Source of the DNA: Microterricola gilva
GTDB lineage: Bacteria > Actinomycetota > Actinomycetes > Actinomycetales > Microbacteriaceae
Length of the DNA: 64,000 nucleotides
Direction: 5' to 3'
Assembly: GCF_004217495.1 (NCBI RefSeq)
Contig: NZ_SHLC01000001.1
Span: 2,604,001-2,668,000 of the forward strand
Part shown: positions 52,055 through 61,893 of the stretch, in pieces
Layout of the letters: every line of letters begins with the position of its first letter
Position numbering within the stretch: position 1 is the first letter of the stretch
Translations under genes and position numbers: made by a program
Notes under the pieces: generated by a model
Told to the model about the DNA's origin: nothing
Database searches by the model: none
What the model saw: only the letters and a program-made list of their open reading frames with translations

Positions 52055-53111
52055 GCGTGTTGAACTCGCCCATGTTGTGCTTGAGGTAGGCCGGCTGCCG
52101 CACTCCGAGTATCGCCTCGGTCATCCGCACGGCCGCGACGCTCTCCGGAACGTTGTGCATGCGCACGATGCGCGCACCGGCGAGGATGCAGGCCACCATC
52201 GCGGCGAGCGAGCCCTCGAGCCTGGCCTCCCGCGGGGCGTCGAGCGTCTCGCCGATGAAGTCCTTGTTCGACACCGCGACGAGGGTCGGGTGGCCGAGCG
52301 CGGTGAGCTCGCCGAGCCGCCGGGTGATCTCGAGCGTGTGCAGGGTGTTCTTGTTGAGGTCGTGGCCTGGATCGATGACGATGCGCTGCTCAGGCACCCC
52401 GCGCGCCATCGCCAGCTCGACGCGGCGCAGCAGGTAGTCGCCGATCTCGACGACGACATCGTTGTAGCGCGGGTGCGGGTACTGAGTGCGCGGGCTGGCG
52501 AGGCTGTGCGTGATGACCAGCGTCGCCTCGCTGTCGGCGACGACGTTCGCGAGCTCCGGGTGGAACAGACCCGTCGTGTCGTTGATCACCGTCGCCCCCG
52601 CCTCGATGCCGCGGCGGGCGACCTCCGGCTGGAAGGTGTCGACCGAGATCACGCAGTCAGATGCCGCGCGCACGGCGCGCACGACGGGCAGCACGCGATC
52701 GCACTCCTCGGCGACGGGCAGCTCCGGCCCCGGCGCGAACGGCACCCCGCCGATGTCGACCCAGTCGGCGCCGGCCGCGACCGCGGCGAGCGACGCCCGG
52801 ACCGCGTGATCGAGCGCGAAGGTCGCGCCTCGGTCGTAGAAGGAGTCCGGCGTGCGGTTCACCACCGCCATGACCGCGACCTGGCGCGAGAAGTCGAACT
52901 CGCGGGCGCCGATGCGGCGCAGCGGATGCCGCAGCAGCGGCTGTGGAAAGCTCGAGGCGGAGTCCATGCCCCGATTCTGCCGCACCGTGAGCCGCTCGGC
53001 GGTCCCGGCCACGGCGGTGTCGTCCATCGCGGTGGCAGCCACGGTGCTGGCGGTCCCGGCGGTCCCGGCAGTGTCGGCCGCGGCGGCGGCCACCGGCGCG
53101 TGCGCGCTCAT
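52047..53111 (-). CDS. folP2: FolP2-type dihydropteroate synthase homologue
   Basis: A 354-aa TIM-barrel protein. The first DHPS signature is kept (MAVVNRTPDSFYDRG, N85), but the second is WVDIGGVPFAPG instead of DIGGESTRPG, so the residues that normally follow GG are changed. SNKDFIGETLDAPREARLEG further matches the FolP2 group of actinobacteria; mycobacterial FolP2 is reported to lack normal DHPS activity. The first 48 residues are Ala/Thr-rich low complexity, so a start at ATG 52967 is possible. It overlaps its neighbours by 4 and 8 bp. Confidence 0.88.
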   Translation of the reverse strand: MSAHAPVAAAAADTAGTAGTASTVAATAMDDTAVAGTAERLTVRQNRGMDSASSFPQPLLRHPLRRIGAREFDFSRQVAVMAVVNRTPDSFYDRGATFALDHAVRASLAAVAAGADWVDIGGVPFAPGPELPVAEECDRVLPVVRAVRAASDCVISVDTFQPEVARRGIEAGATVINDTTGLFHPELANVVADSEATLVITHSLASPRTQYPHPRYNDVVVEIGDYLLRRVELAMARGVPEQRIVIDPGHDLNKNTLHTLEITRRLGELTALGHPTLVAVSNKDFIGETLDAPREARLEGSLAAMVACILAGARIVRMHNVPESVAAVRMTEAILGVRQPAYLKHNMGEFNTHE

Positions 53112-54403
53112 CTGACTGCACCGCTCGGCCGCGCACCGAGCAGCGCCGCCAGCGGCACGGCCGGATCGGCCAGCCGGGCGGCATCCACGGGCTCAGCACT
53201 CCTGATCAGCGCCTGCACGGTCTCGTTGACGTCCCACACGTTGACGTTCATGCCGGCGACCACACGGTCGGCACGGAGCCAGAAGGCGATGAACTCCCGC
53301 TCCGCCAGGTTTCCCCGCACCACGAGCTCCGCGTCGGCCGCCCATATGCCGTAGCCGGAATACTCCATGCCGAGGTCGAACTGGTCGGTGTAGAAGTACG
53401 GGATCTGCTCGTAGGAGGTCGCCCGCCCCGCCATCGATTCCCCGGCCGCGAAGCCGGCGTCCTTCGCCGTCGCCCAGTGTTCGACTCGCAGGTGGCTCCC
53501 GAGCACCGGGTGGAAGACATTCGCGACGTCGCCGACCGCGAAGACGCCGGGGTGGGAGCTGCGGAAGCCCTCGTCCACGAGGATGCCGTTGTCGAGCGCG
53601 AGACCGGCCGCCTCGGCCAGCTCGACGTTCGGCAGCGCGCCGATGCCGACCACGACGAGATCGGCCTGCAACAGTTCCCCGTCGCTCAGGCGGACGCCGG
53701 AGACGACGCCTGCGCGCTCACCGACGCCGCCCTCGATGCCGCTGACACCCGCCGCGTTGCGAAGGCCAACGCCGTTCGCCCGGTGCAGGGCGTCGAAGAC
53801 CGCACCGATCTCGGGCCCGACCACGTTCTCCAGCGGCACGCTCTCCCGGCCGAGCACCGTGACGGTGTTGCCGTAGCCTCTGGCCGCGGCGGCCACCTCG
53901 AGCCCGATCCAGCCGGAGCCGATGATGACGACCCGCTTGCCGCCAGGCGCCAGTGCCGCGGCGAGCGCCTCCGATTCCCCGACCGTCCTGAGGTGGTGCA
54001 CGCCATCCAACTCTGCGCCCGGCCCGGGATAGCGCCGGGAGCGCGCGCCGCTGGCGATGAGCAGCCTGTCGTAGTGGAGCACGTCACCGCCGTCGAGGCT
54101 GACGACCTGGTCGGCCAGCGTGACGGCGACGGCGGTGCGCCCACGCAGCACGCGAACGTCGTGCTCGGCGTACCAGGCGGCGTCGTGCACGAAGATGCTC
54201 GCGCGCTCAGCCGAGCCGGACAGGTACTCCTTGGAGAGCGGCGGGCGAATGTAGGGGTACTCGTCCTCCCCCGCGACGATGCTCAGCTGTCCCGTGAACC
54301 CGGCCGCACGCATGCCCTCGGCGGCGCGGGCGGCGGCGAGACCGCCGCCGATGATCACGTGGTGTTCGGCCGCGCCGTCGCGCCCGGCAACCGCGACGCT
54401 CAT
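53108..54403 (-). CDS. FAD-dependent NAD(P)H oxidoreductase (ferredoxin-reductase type)
   Basis: A 431-aa flavoprotein. FAD binding: HHVIIGGGLAAARAAEGMRAAGF; NAD(P)H binding: RVVIIGSGWIGLEVAAAARGYGN; C-terminal FAD motif: GVFAVGDVANVFHP. The IRPPLSKEYLSG segment and C-terminal reductase domain are typical of rubredoxin/ferredoxin reductases. No ferredoxin gene is nearby. It is locked between folE and folP2 by 4-bp overlaps, so it should act with the pterin enzymes. Confidence 0.94.
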   Translation of the reverse strand: MSVAVAGRDGAAEHHVIIGGGLAAARAAEGMRAAGFTGQLSIVAGEDEYPYIRPPLSKEYLSGSAERASIFVHDAAWYAEHDVRVLRGRTAVAVTLADQVVSLDGGDVLHYDRLLIASGARSRRYPGPGAELDGVHHLRTVGESEALAAALAPGGKRVVIIGSGWIGLEVAAAARGYGNTVTVLGRESVPLENVVGPEIGAVFDALHRANGVGLRNAAGVSGIEGGVGERAGVVSGVRLSDGELLQADLVVVGIGALPNVELAEAAGLALDNGILVDEGFRSSHPGVFAVGDVANVFHPVLGSHLRVEHWATAKDAGFAAGESMAGRATSYEQIPYFYTDQFDLGMEYSGYGIWAADAELVVRGNLAEREFIAFWLRADRVVAGMNVNVWDVNETVQALIRSAEPVDAARLADPAVPLAALLGARPSGAVR

Positions 54404-55065
54404 GACGTCACACCTCCGCCCTGACGGCCGCAGGCGGCGAGGAACTCGCTCCGCGCCTCGCGGTCGCTCAGCAGCTCGCCGTGCCACGCGCTCGTGCTCG
54501 TGCTGCTGCCGACGGCCTTGGCTCCGCGGGCCGACATGCACTGGTGCTCCGCCTCGAGCACAACCCCGACACCGCGGGCGCCCAACTCGGCGTGCAGCCA
54601 ATCGGCGACCTGTTGGGTCAGCCGCTCCTGCACCTGGAGCTCGTGGGAGAAGTAGTCGAGAACGCGGGCCAGCTTCGACAGGCCGATGATGCGCTCGCCC
54701 GGCAGGTAGCCGATGTGTGCAACACCCTGGAACGGCAGCAGGTGGTGCTCGCAGAGGGAGCTGAACGGGATGTCGCGCACGAGGACAAGCTCGCGGTAGT
54801 TCTCGTCGTTGGCGAAGCTCGTCGCCTCGAATTCGCGCGGCGTCAGCATCTCGACGAGGGCATCGGCGACTCGCCGCGGGGTGTCGGCCAGGTGCGGACT
54901 CTCTGGATCGCGGCCGAGCGCCCGGAGGAGATCGGTCACCGCCTCGATCGCGAGCTCCCGGTCCGGTTCGCCAGACGGCACCGCGTGCACGGGGCTCCGC
55001 TGGGGGCGGTGGCGAGCGGAATGCGCCGCGGAATCGTCACCGAGCTGGGCGATCTGTGAGGACAT
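54400..55065 (-). CDS. folE: GTP cyclohydrolase I
   Basis: A 221-aa enzyme converting GTP to 7,8-dihydroneopterin triphosphate. Zinc ligands are C105 and H108 (SLCEHHLLPF) and C176 (AEHQCMSARGAK). GERIIGLSKLARVLDYFSHELQVQERLTQQVADWL matches the family throughout. It is the first gene of the leftward operon folE / FAD reductase / folP2 / RibD-like, without folB or folK, so it may not be the main folate pathway copy. Confidence 0.96.
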   Translation of the reverse strand: MSSQIAQLGDDSAAHSARHRPQRSPVHAVPSGEPDRELAIEAVTDLLRALGRDPESPHLADTPRRVADALVEMLTPREFEATSFANDENYRELVLVRDIPFSSLCEHHLLPFQGVAHIGYLPGERIIGLSKLARVLDYFSHELQVQERLTQQVADWLHAELGARGVGVVLEAEHQCMSARGAKAVGSSTSTSAWHGELLSDREARSEFLAACGRQGGGVTS

Positions 55066-55112
55066 GGAGTGCCTTTCTCGCGGCGGAGCCGGCCCTGCTG
55101 CTCCTGCTTTCG

Positions 55113-55161
55113 ACAGTAGATCCGAAAACTTCTTGCGTCAAGATTCATTTGTTTTAGAATG
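55113..55161. promoter_or_regulatory. Overlapping divergent promoters of folE operon and HTH regulator
   Basis: Leftward: TTGACG (55141-55136), 17 bp, TACTGT (55118-55113). Rightward: TTGCGT (55133-55138), 17 bp, TAGAAT (55156-55161). The two -35 hexamers overlap within the dyad CTTGCGTCAAG (55132-55142). The rightward start site would fall on or next to ATG 55167, giving a leaderless transcript. Confidence 0.65.
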
Positions 55162-55166
55162 GACGC

Positions 55167-55889
55167 ATGTCTTCTTCGAGCCGCCCACTGCCACAGGGCA
55201 TCAGCGCCATCTCGGCGCTGGACGACCCGGCACGGCGCGCGCTCTACGAGCTCATCGCCGGCAGCGCCGAGCCGGTCGGGCGGGATGCCGCTGCGAGCGC
55301 ACTCGGTTTCAGCCGCAGCACGACGGCCTTCCATCTCGACCGTCTCGCCGACGCCGGGCTGCTCAGCGTCGAGTTCCGGCGAATCAGCGGCAAGACAGGG
55401 CCGGGCTCCGGCCGCCCGGCCAAGCTCTACCGGCGCGCGGCCAGCGAGCTGAGCGTCAGCCTGCCGGCCAGGCACTACGACCTCGCCGGCGAGCTCATGG
55501 CTGAGGCGATCGGCGAGTCTGGCGCAAGCGGCGAGCCCGTGCTGGAGACCCTTGCCCGCGTCGCCGCGCGCACCGGGCGCGCGCTCGGCGCGGAGGCCGG
55601 CGACCTGACATCCGCACTCGAACAGAACGGCTTCGAGCCACGCGGTGACGCGGCGGGCATCGTGCTCGGCAACTGCCCGTTCCACCGCCTCGCCGAGCGG
55701 AATACCGCGGTCGTCTGCGCACTCAACTTCGAACTGCTCTGCGGTGTGGCGGAGGGCGCGGGCGACGACGCCCACGTGATCGTGGCCGACCCGGATGCCG
55801 GCGAGTGCTGCGTGCGCGCGATCCCCACCGACCAGCACACTGCCGCCATCGAACCACCGCCGAAACCCGCCCACGAGACATTCAGCTAA
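55167..55889 (+). CDS. HTH transcriptional regulator with Cys-rich C-terminus
   Basis: A 240-aa regulator. The N-terminal winged helix (ISALDDPARRALYELIA, AASALGFSRSTTAFHLDRLADAGLL) is ArsR/SufR-like, with a Gly/Lys-rich wing (GKTGPGSGRPAKLY). The C-terminal half carries C170 (GNCPFH), C184, C192, C214 and C215 (GECCVR), enough to hold an Fe-S cluster or metal. The spacing differs from SufR. It probably controls the divergent folE operon and itself through the shared promoter region. Confidence 0.88.
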   Translation: MSSSSRPLPQGISAISALDDPARRALYELIAGSAEPVGRDAAASALGFSRSTTAFHLDRLADAGLLSVEFRRISGKTGPGSGRPAKLYRRAASELSVSLPARHYDLAGELMAEAIGESGASGEPVLETLARVAARTGRALGAEAGDLTSALEQNGFEPRGDAAGIVLGNCPFHRLAERNTAVVCALNFELLCGVAEGAGDDAHVIVADPDAGECCVRAIPTDQHTAAIEPPPKPAHETFS

Positions 55890-55918
55890 GTTCCAGCTAA
55901 CGCGCAGATACTGGGGTC

Positions 55919-56608
55919 ATGACCGATGGACCTCGCATTCTCATTGTTGACGACGAGCCCAACATCAGGGACCTCCTCACCACCAGCCTGCGCTTCGCCG
56001 GCTTCGCCGTGCGCGCCGTCGGAAACGGCGCCCAGGCGATCTCCGCGGTACTGGAAGAGGAGCCGGACCTGATCATCCTCGACGTCATGCTGCCCGACAT
56101 GAACGGATTCGGCGTGACCAAGCGCCTCCGCTCGGCCGGTTACACGGCCCCGATTCTCTTCCTCACCGCCAAGGACGACACCGAAGACAAGATCACCGGC
56201 CTCACCGTCGGTGGCGACGACTACGTCACCAAGCCGTTCAGCCTCGACGAGATCGTCGCGCGCATCAAGGCAATCCTCCGCCGCACCATGCACGCGGAGG
56301 AGGACGCCATCATCCGCACCGGCGAACTCACCATGGATCAGGACACCCACGAGGTGCTGGTCGGCGACGAGCCGATCGAGCTCTCCCCGACCGAGTTCAA
56401 ACTGCTGCGCTATCTGATGCTCAACCCCAACCGGGTGCTCTCCAAGGCACAGATCCTCGATCACGTGTGGGAGTACGACTTCAACGGCGACGCCGGAATC
56501 GTCGAGAGCTACATCTCGTACCTCCGTCGCAAGCTCGACCTGCACTCCAGCGAGCCGCTGATTCAGACCAAGCGCGGTTTCGGGTACATGCTCAAGTCCA
56601 AGGGCTAG
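55919..56608 (+). CDS. OmpR-family response regulator
   Basis: A 229-aa response regulator. The receiver has VDDEPNIRDLL, phospho-acceptor D55 in LIILDVMLPDMNG, the T in FLTAKD and K in VTKPFSLDE. The output winged helix spans about 130-228 (ELSPTEFKLLRYLMLNPNRVLSKAQIL, ESYISYLRRKLD, RGFGYML), resembling the MprA/TcrA class. It starts 29 bp after the HTH regulator and precedes its kinase by 87 bp. Confidence 0.95.
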   Translation: MTDGPRILIVDDEPNIRDLLTTSLRFAGFAVRAVGNGAQAISAVLEEEPDLIILDVMLPDMNGFGVTKRLRSAGYTAPILFLTAKDDTEDKITGLTVGGDDYVTKPFSLDEIVARIKAILRRTMHAEEDAIIRTGELTMDQDTHEVLVGDEPIELSPTEFKLLRYLMLNPNRVLSKAQILDHVWEYDFNGDAGIVESYISYLRRKLDLHSSEPLIQTKRGFGYMLKSKG

Positions 56609-56695
56609 GCACCACGATTCGCTGACAGCCGTCCGTCGGCAGTCTGAGCGGCAGCCCGGCTGTTGCTCAGACTGGCTTTCTACACTGAAGACCTC

Positions 56696-58390
56696 ATGCA
56701 TCAATCTTTGACCGAACGCTGGAGCCGCATCTCACTGCGCACCAAAATCACCGGCGTCACGGTGTTGATGCTCACCCTCGGGCTCCTCGTCGCCGGCATC
56801 GGAACGATGACGATGCTGCGCGTGTACGTGCTCGCGCAGATGGATGCCAGGCTCGCCACGACCGCGGCATCACAGACGACGCTGGAGCAGCAGCTCGCAG
56901 TCAGCTGCGACACCACCCTGAACACGACCAGGGAGCGGGCGGCATCCGAGTACTTCGTCGCGATCTTCGATGACTCTGGCAGCCTCTGCAACTTCAACTG
57001 GAAGAACAAGCCGGCCACCGAGCTGCCCGTTCCGACGTTCACGATGGATCTGCCCAGCATGATCAAGCTCGACGGCCGAGTCTTCGATCTGCACGACAAG
57101 GCCGGTGCGACGACCTTCCACGCCGTCGCGGTTCCCGTCACACTCAACAGCGGGCCAGACGGCACCCTCGGTGTCGCGCTCGTCGCCGTCTCGCTGGCCG
57201 AGACGGAGAAGACGCTCGCGACGTACCTCTCGATCTTCCTCGGCTTCGGCGTCGGCGTCATCATCCTGGGCGCCTTGATCACCCGGATGCTGGTGACCAC
57301 CACCTTCGCGCCACTGCGCGAGGTGGAGCGCACCGCCGCTGCCATCGCCGACGGCGACTTCAGTCAGCGTCTCGGCGGCGCGACGCCCAACACCGAGGTC
57401 GGACGCCTCAACCGCTCGCTCAACACGATGCTCAACCGGATCGACCGCGCCTTCAAGGACCGCGCGCGCACGATCGACCAGATGCGACGCTTCGTCGGCG
57501 ACGCCAGCCACGAGCTGCGCACCCCGCTCGTCTCGGTGCGCGGTTACGCGGAGCTCTACCGCATGGGCGCACTGCAGACGCCGGAGGAAGTGGCCCAGGC
57601 CATGGAGCGGATCGAGAAGGAGGCCATCCGCATGGGCGGTCTCGTCGAAGACCTGCTCGAGTTGGCACGTCTGGACGAGACGAAGCCGCTCGCGCTCGCG
57701 CCGGTCGACCTGGTGCCGCTCGCCCGCGATGCGGCCCTCGACGCGATGGCGTCCTCTCCTGGGCGCACGATCACCGTCGTGACGCCTCCCCCGGTCACCC
57801 TCGTCGACACGGGCGAGATCGAACCGCTTGTCCACCCAGCGGCGCCAGAGGGCGTGAGCAACGCGACCGGCCCGATCGCCTTCGCCGGCGCGACCCTCGC
57901 CAAGCTTCGCAGCCGCAGGCCACGCCGCCCAGGCACGGAGGCCCCGCTCAACGCGGCGACGACCGTCGGCCCGTTCGAGGAAACGAGCTCGGTGATGGTG
58001 CTCGCGGAAGAGAACAAGATCCGCCAGGTCTTCACCAATCTGCTCGGCAATGCGATGCGCTTCACACCGGTCGAGAGCCCGATCGAGATCAGCGTGAGCC
58101 TCGATCGCAACACGGAACGGGCGAGCTTCGCCATCGTCGACCACGGAGAGGGCATTCCGCCGCAGATTCGGGAGAAGATCTTCCAGCGTTTCTGGCGCGC
58201 AGACACCTCGCGTGCGCGTGAGACCGGCGGGAGCGGGCTCGGTCTGGCCATCGTGTCGTCGATCGTCGCCGCGCACAACGGCAGCGTCGATGTCGTCGAG
58301 ACGCCGGGCGGTGGAGCGACGTTCCGCGTCAACCTTCCGTTGGCAGAATCGGCTGCCGCGCCGAAGCCGGTCGTTCCCGACCCCCGCTGA
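56696..58390 (+). CDS. Sensor histidine kinase with linker inside the ATPase domain
   Basis: A 564-aa kinase. Two membrane helices (about 22-44 and 178-201) flank an extracytoplasmic domain of about 130 residues with two Cys. HAMP follows (TFAPLREVERTAAAIADGDFS), then H272 in DASHELRTPLVS. Between the first strand of the ATPase domain (about residue 360) and N-box NKIRQVFTNLLGNAMRF (from N440) there are about 50 extra residues rich in Pro, Ala and Arg. G-boxes VDHGEGIP and GGSGLGLAIV are normal. It pairs with the regulator upstream. Confidence 0.94.
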   Translation: MHQSLTERWSRISLRTKITGVTVLMLTLGLLVAGIGTMTMLRVYVLAQMDARLATTAASQTTLEQQLAVSCDTTLNTTRERAASEYFVAIFDDSGSLCNFNWKNKPATELPVPTFTMDLPSMIKLDGRVFDLHDKAGATTFHAVAVPVTLNSGPDGTLGVALVAVSLAETEKTLATYLSIFLGFGVGVIILGALITRMLVTTTFAPLREVERTAAAIADGDFSQRLGGATPNTEVGRLNRSLNTMLNRIDRAFKDRARTIDQMRRFVGDASHELRTPLVSVRGYAELYRMGALQTPEEVAQAMERIEKEAIRMGGLVEDLLELARLDETKPLALAPVDLVPLARDAALDAMASSPGRTITVVTPPPVTLVDTGEIEPLVHPAAPEGVSNATGPIAFAGATLAKLRSRRPRRPGTEAPLNAATTVGPFEETSSVMVLAEENKIRQVFTNLLGNAMRFTPVESPIEISVSLDRNTERASFAIVDHGEGIPPQIREKIFQRFWRADTSRARETGGSGLGLAIVSSIVAAHNGSVDVVETPGGGATFRVNLPLAESAAAPKPVVPDPR

Positions 58391-58496
58391 TCCGTCGACG
58401 CCGACCCCTCTCCTGCACAGGCGGGCCGTTGGCGCGTGTTCCACACAACGTCGATGCTCGTGTGCTGCGGGCCTCGACGGCGCTCTAGCGTTCTGA

Positions 58497-58525
58497 TGCG
58501 CTGCGGTTCTGACCCCCGCAGCGCA
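58497..58525 (+). promoter_or_regulatory. Leader hairpin of the WXG100 gene
   Basis: Arms TGCGCTGCGG (58497-58506) and CCGCAGCGCA (58516-58525) form a perfect 10-bp stem with a 9-nt loop, directly before the GGAGGAG ribosome-binding site. A -10-like TAGCGT lies at 58486-58491, so the transcript may begin with the hairpin. Confidence 0.5.
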
Positions 58526-58536
58526 CGGAGGAGCAC

Positions 58537-58827
58537 ATGTCCCAGTTCAGTGTTGACAGCGATCAGATGATCGCCACCTCACACGCCGTCCAGGCCGGGA
58601 TCGAACGACTGCGCGCCGAGGCACACAGCCTCACCGCCCAGGTGACCAATCTGCAGGGGTCCTGGGCCGGTCAGGCGTCCGCCGCATTCCAGTCGGCAGC
58701 GGCGGAGTGGGGCGCGATGAATGTGCAGGTCGAGAGCGTGCTCAGCGCGCTGAACCACGCGCTCGGTGCGGCGGGGGCGCACTACGCGGAGGCCGAACAG
58801 ATGAACGCGCAGCTTTTCCTGCGCTAG
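58537..58827 (+). CDS. WXG100-family (ESAT-6-like) protein
   Basis: A 96-aa helical hairpin protein. The W-x-G turn is SWAGQAS at residues 42-48, and the length is standard for the family. Such proteins are secreted by type VII (ESX) systems, but no EccC, EccD or mycosin gene is in the window, so it is an orphan here. ATG 58537 has GGAGGAG upstream. Confidence 0.93.
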   Translation: MSQFSVDSDQMIATSHAVQAGIERLRAEAHSLTAQVTNLQGSWAGQASAAFQSAAAEWGAMNVQVESVLSALNHALGAAGAHYAEAEQMNAQLFLR

Positions 58828-58841
58828 CGCCGCTCCGGCAT

Positions 58842-58922
58842 CCGTCTGCAAGGACTTCGGCCGTTCGCAAGGACGCAATCGCCGAGCCCGGCCTTGCAAT
58901 CGCCCGAACTCCTTGTAATCGG
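58842..58922. repeat. Inverted repeat with 34-bp arms
   Basis: Arms 58842-58875 and 58889-58922 match at 26 of 34 positions when one is reversed, around a 13-nt spacer. Each arm holds two CAAGG elements about 18 bp apart. It lies between the WXG100 gene and the groEL terminator and resembles a REP- or MITE-like element; no transposase is near. Confidence 0.7.
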
Positions 58923-58933
58923 ACGACGTTGAC

Positions 58934-58969
58934 ACAGAAAACCGGGCGCCTCCAGAAGGAGACGCCCGG
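58934..58969 (-). terminator. groEL terminator
   Basis: Arms CCGGGCG (58942-58948) and CGCCCGG (58963-58969), with an inner TCC/GGA pair, are followed on the minus strand by TTTTCTGTG. It lies 22 bp after the groEL stop. Confidence 0.85.
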
Positions 58970-58990
58970 CTCATGTACTGCGTGAAGGAC

Positions 58991-60689
<1,699 letters not shown>

Positions 60690-60693
60690 AACA

Positions 60694-60723
60694 ATTCTGG
60701 CACTCGGATGCCGAGAGTGCAAG
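60694..60723 (-). promoter_or_regulatory. groEL promoter overlapping a second CIRCE
   Basis: On the minus strand TTGCAC (60722-60717), 17 bp, CAGAAT (60699-60694). A second CIRCE-like dyad covers 60697-60723: its inner arms GCACTC and GAGTGC and the 9-bp spacer are perfect, while the outer bases differ. HrcA bound here would cover both hexamers. Confidence 0.8.
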
Positions 60724-60760
60724 CGAGCGCAGGGCCCTCTCAGGCAGCGCGCCGCCGCCG

Positions 60761-61795
60761 TCACGGAATGATCTCGACGCTGCCGCTGCTCGGCACCAAT
60801 TCGACCCAGCTGTTGCCCGCCGCGAGGGTGATCGGCGTGCCGATGTCGCTGACCAGCCGGATGCTCCCCGCCGCGGAATCCTTGCTCCACATGCCGTGCA
60901 CCGTCTTGCCTCCCGTCGACACCCAGGCCTCCCCCGTGCCGATCATCAGTGTGCGCGGGATGTCTTCGTAGCTGTAGTCGTCGATCTCGACCAACAGGGT
61001 GACGACATTGCTCGCGCGCAACTGTGCACCGGCGGCGTCCAGATCCGGAGCGCCCTCCTGGGAGCGCAGCCACGTTGCACTCCCGGCATCCCAACCCCAA
61101 CTCGGCCACCGCGAGTCGGAGAAGCGCTGCTGCACGACCGAGTTGGGCGTGCCCTCGACCAGGGCCGTCGGCACCGAGGCGCCCTCCGCGTAGCTGAACT
61201 GTGCTGCCGGAGCCGGAAGATCGGTGTGGCGGCCGACGAGCTCGCCTGCGCGCACGATCACGTCGTGCGGCGACTCGTGCAAGTCGTCCCGATAGAACAG
61301 CCCGGAGTCGTCGAAGTCGAAGACGGCGTTGACGACGGGCGCGGCCATCATCATGTCGACGAACACCTCCTGCCCGCCGGAGTATGCGATGATCCCGCCG
61401 AACGGTGTGACGATGTCCGGGTCCATCGGCCGCACCGATCGAACGGGGCCGACCTCCTCCGGCAGATCGGAGTGCCAGATCGCGAGGTAACGGGTGAGCC
61501 CGCCCTCCACGAGTTCCTCGAACACGATGTCGGTGCGCTCCAAGCCCACCTGGGGCCTGGCACCCTCGTGGTTGTCGATCTTGGCGGCCAGCGATGGTCG
61601 GTCGAGGCCGCCGCTCGGCGCAACGGTTCCGCGCAGCGGCGCGAGCACGGGAGGCGGGGTGGGGGTTGCGGATGCCGTCGGCGTCGGCCGCGGCGTCTTG
61701 CGCGGCGTGCCGGCCGGCTCCTCGGCGGCGCAGGCCGCCGTCGCGAGCAGCAGCCCGAGTGTCAGTGTGGCCACTGCTGCGCGTCGCAGCGGCAT
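60761..61795 (-). CDS. DUF3048 lipoprotein
   Basis: A 344-aa secreted lipoprotein. The signal peptide (RRAAVATLTLGLLLATAAC) ends in a lipobox. A Pro/Thr linker is followed by the DUF3048 domain: LAAKIDNHEGARPQVGLERTDIVFE, RYLAIWHSDLPEEVGPVRSVR and the YEGxxR-like C-terminal lobe. The related YerB is an envelope protein of unknown function. ATG 61795 is chosen for its ideal signal peptide; GTG 61834 would add 13 residues. Confidence 0.9.
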   Translation of the reverse strand: MPLRRAAVATLTLGLLLATAACAAEEPAGTPRKTPRPTPTASATPTPPPVLAPLRGTVAPSGGLDRPSLAAKIDNHEGARPQVGLERTDIVFEELVEGGLTRYLAIWHSDLPEEVGPVRSVRPMDPDIVTPFGGIIAYSGGQEVFVDMMMAAPVVNAVFDFDDSGLFYRDDLHESPHDVIVRAGELVGRHTDLPAPAAQFSYAEGASVPTALVEGTPNSVVQQRFSDSRWPSWGWDAGSATWLRSQEGAPDLDAAGAQLRASNVVTLLVEIDDYSYEDIPRTLMIGTGEAWVSTGGKTVHGMWSKDSAAGSIRLVSDIGTPITLAAGNSWVELVPSSGSVEIIP

Positions 61796-61893
61796 CCGGA
61801 ATGGACGCGTTCGAGAAGGCTTGGCGATGCTCACCCTGCACACACTAAGGCTGCGCGGAGCACTCGGACAGGCACGCCGCGTCCGGTGTGTCG

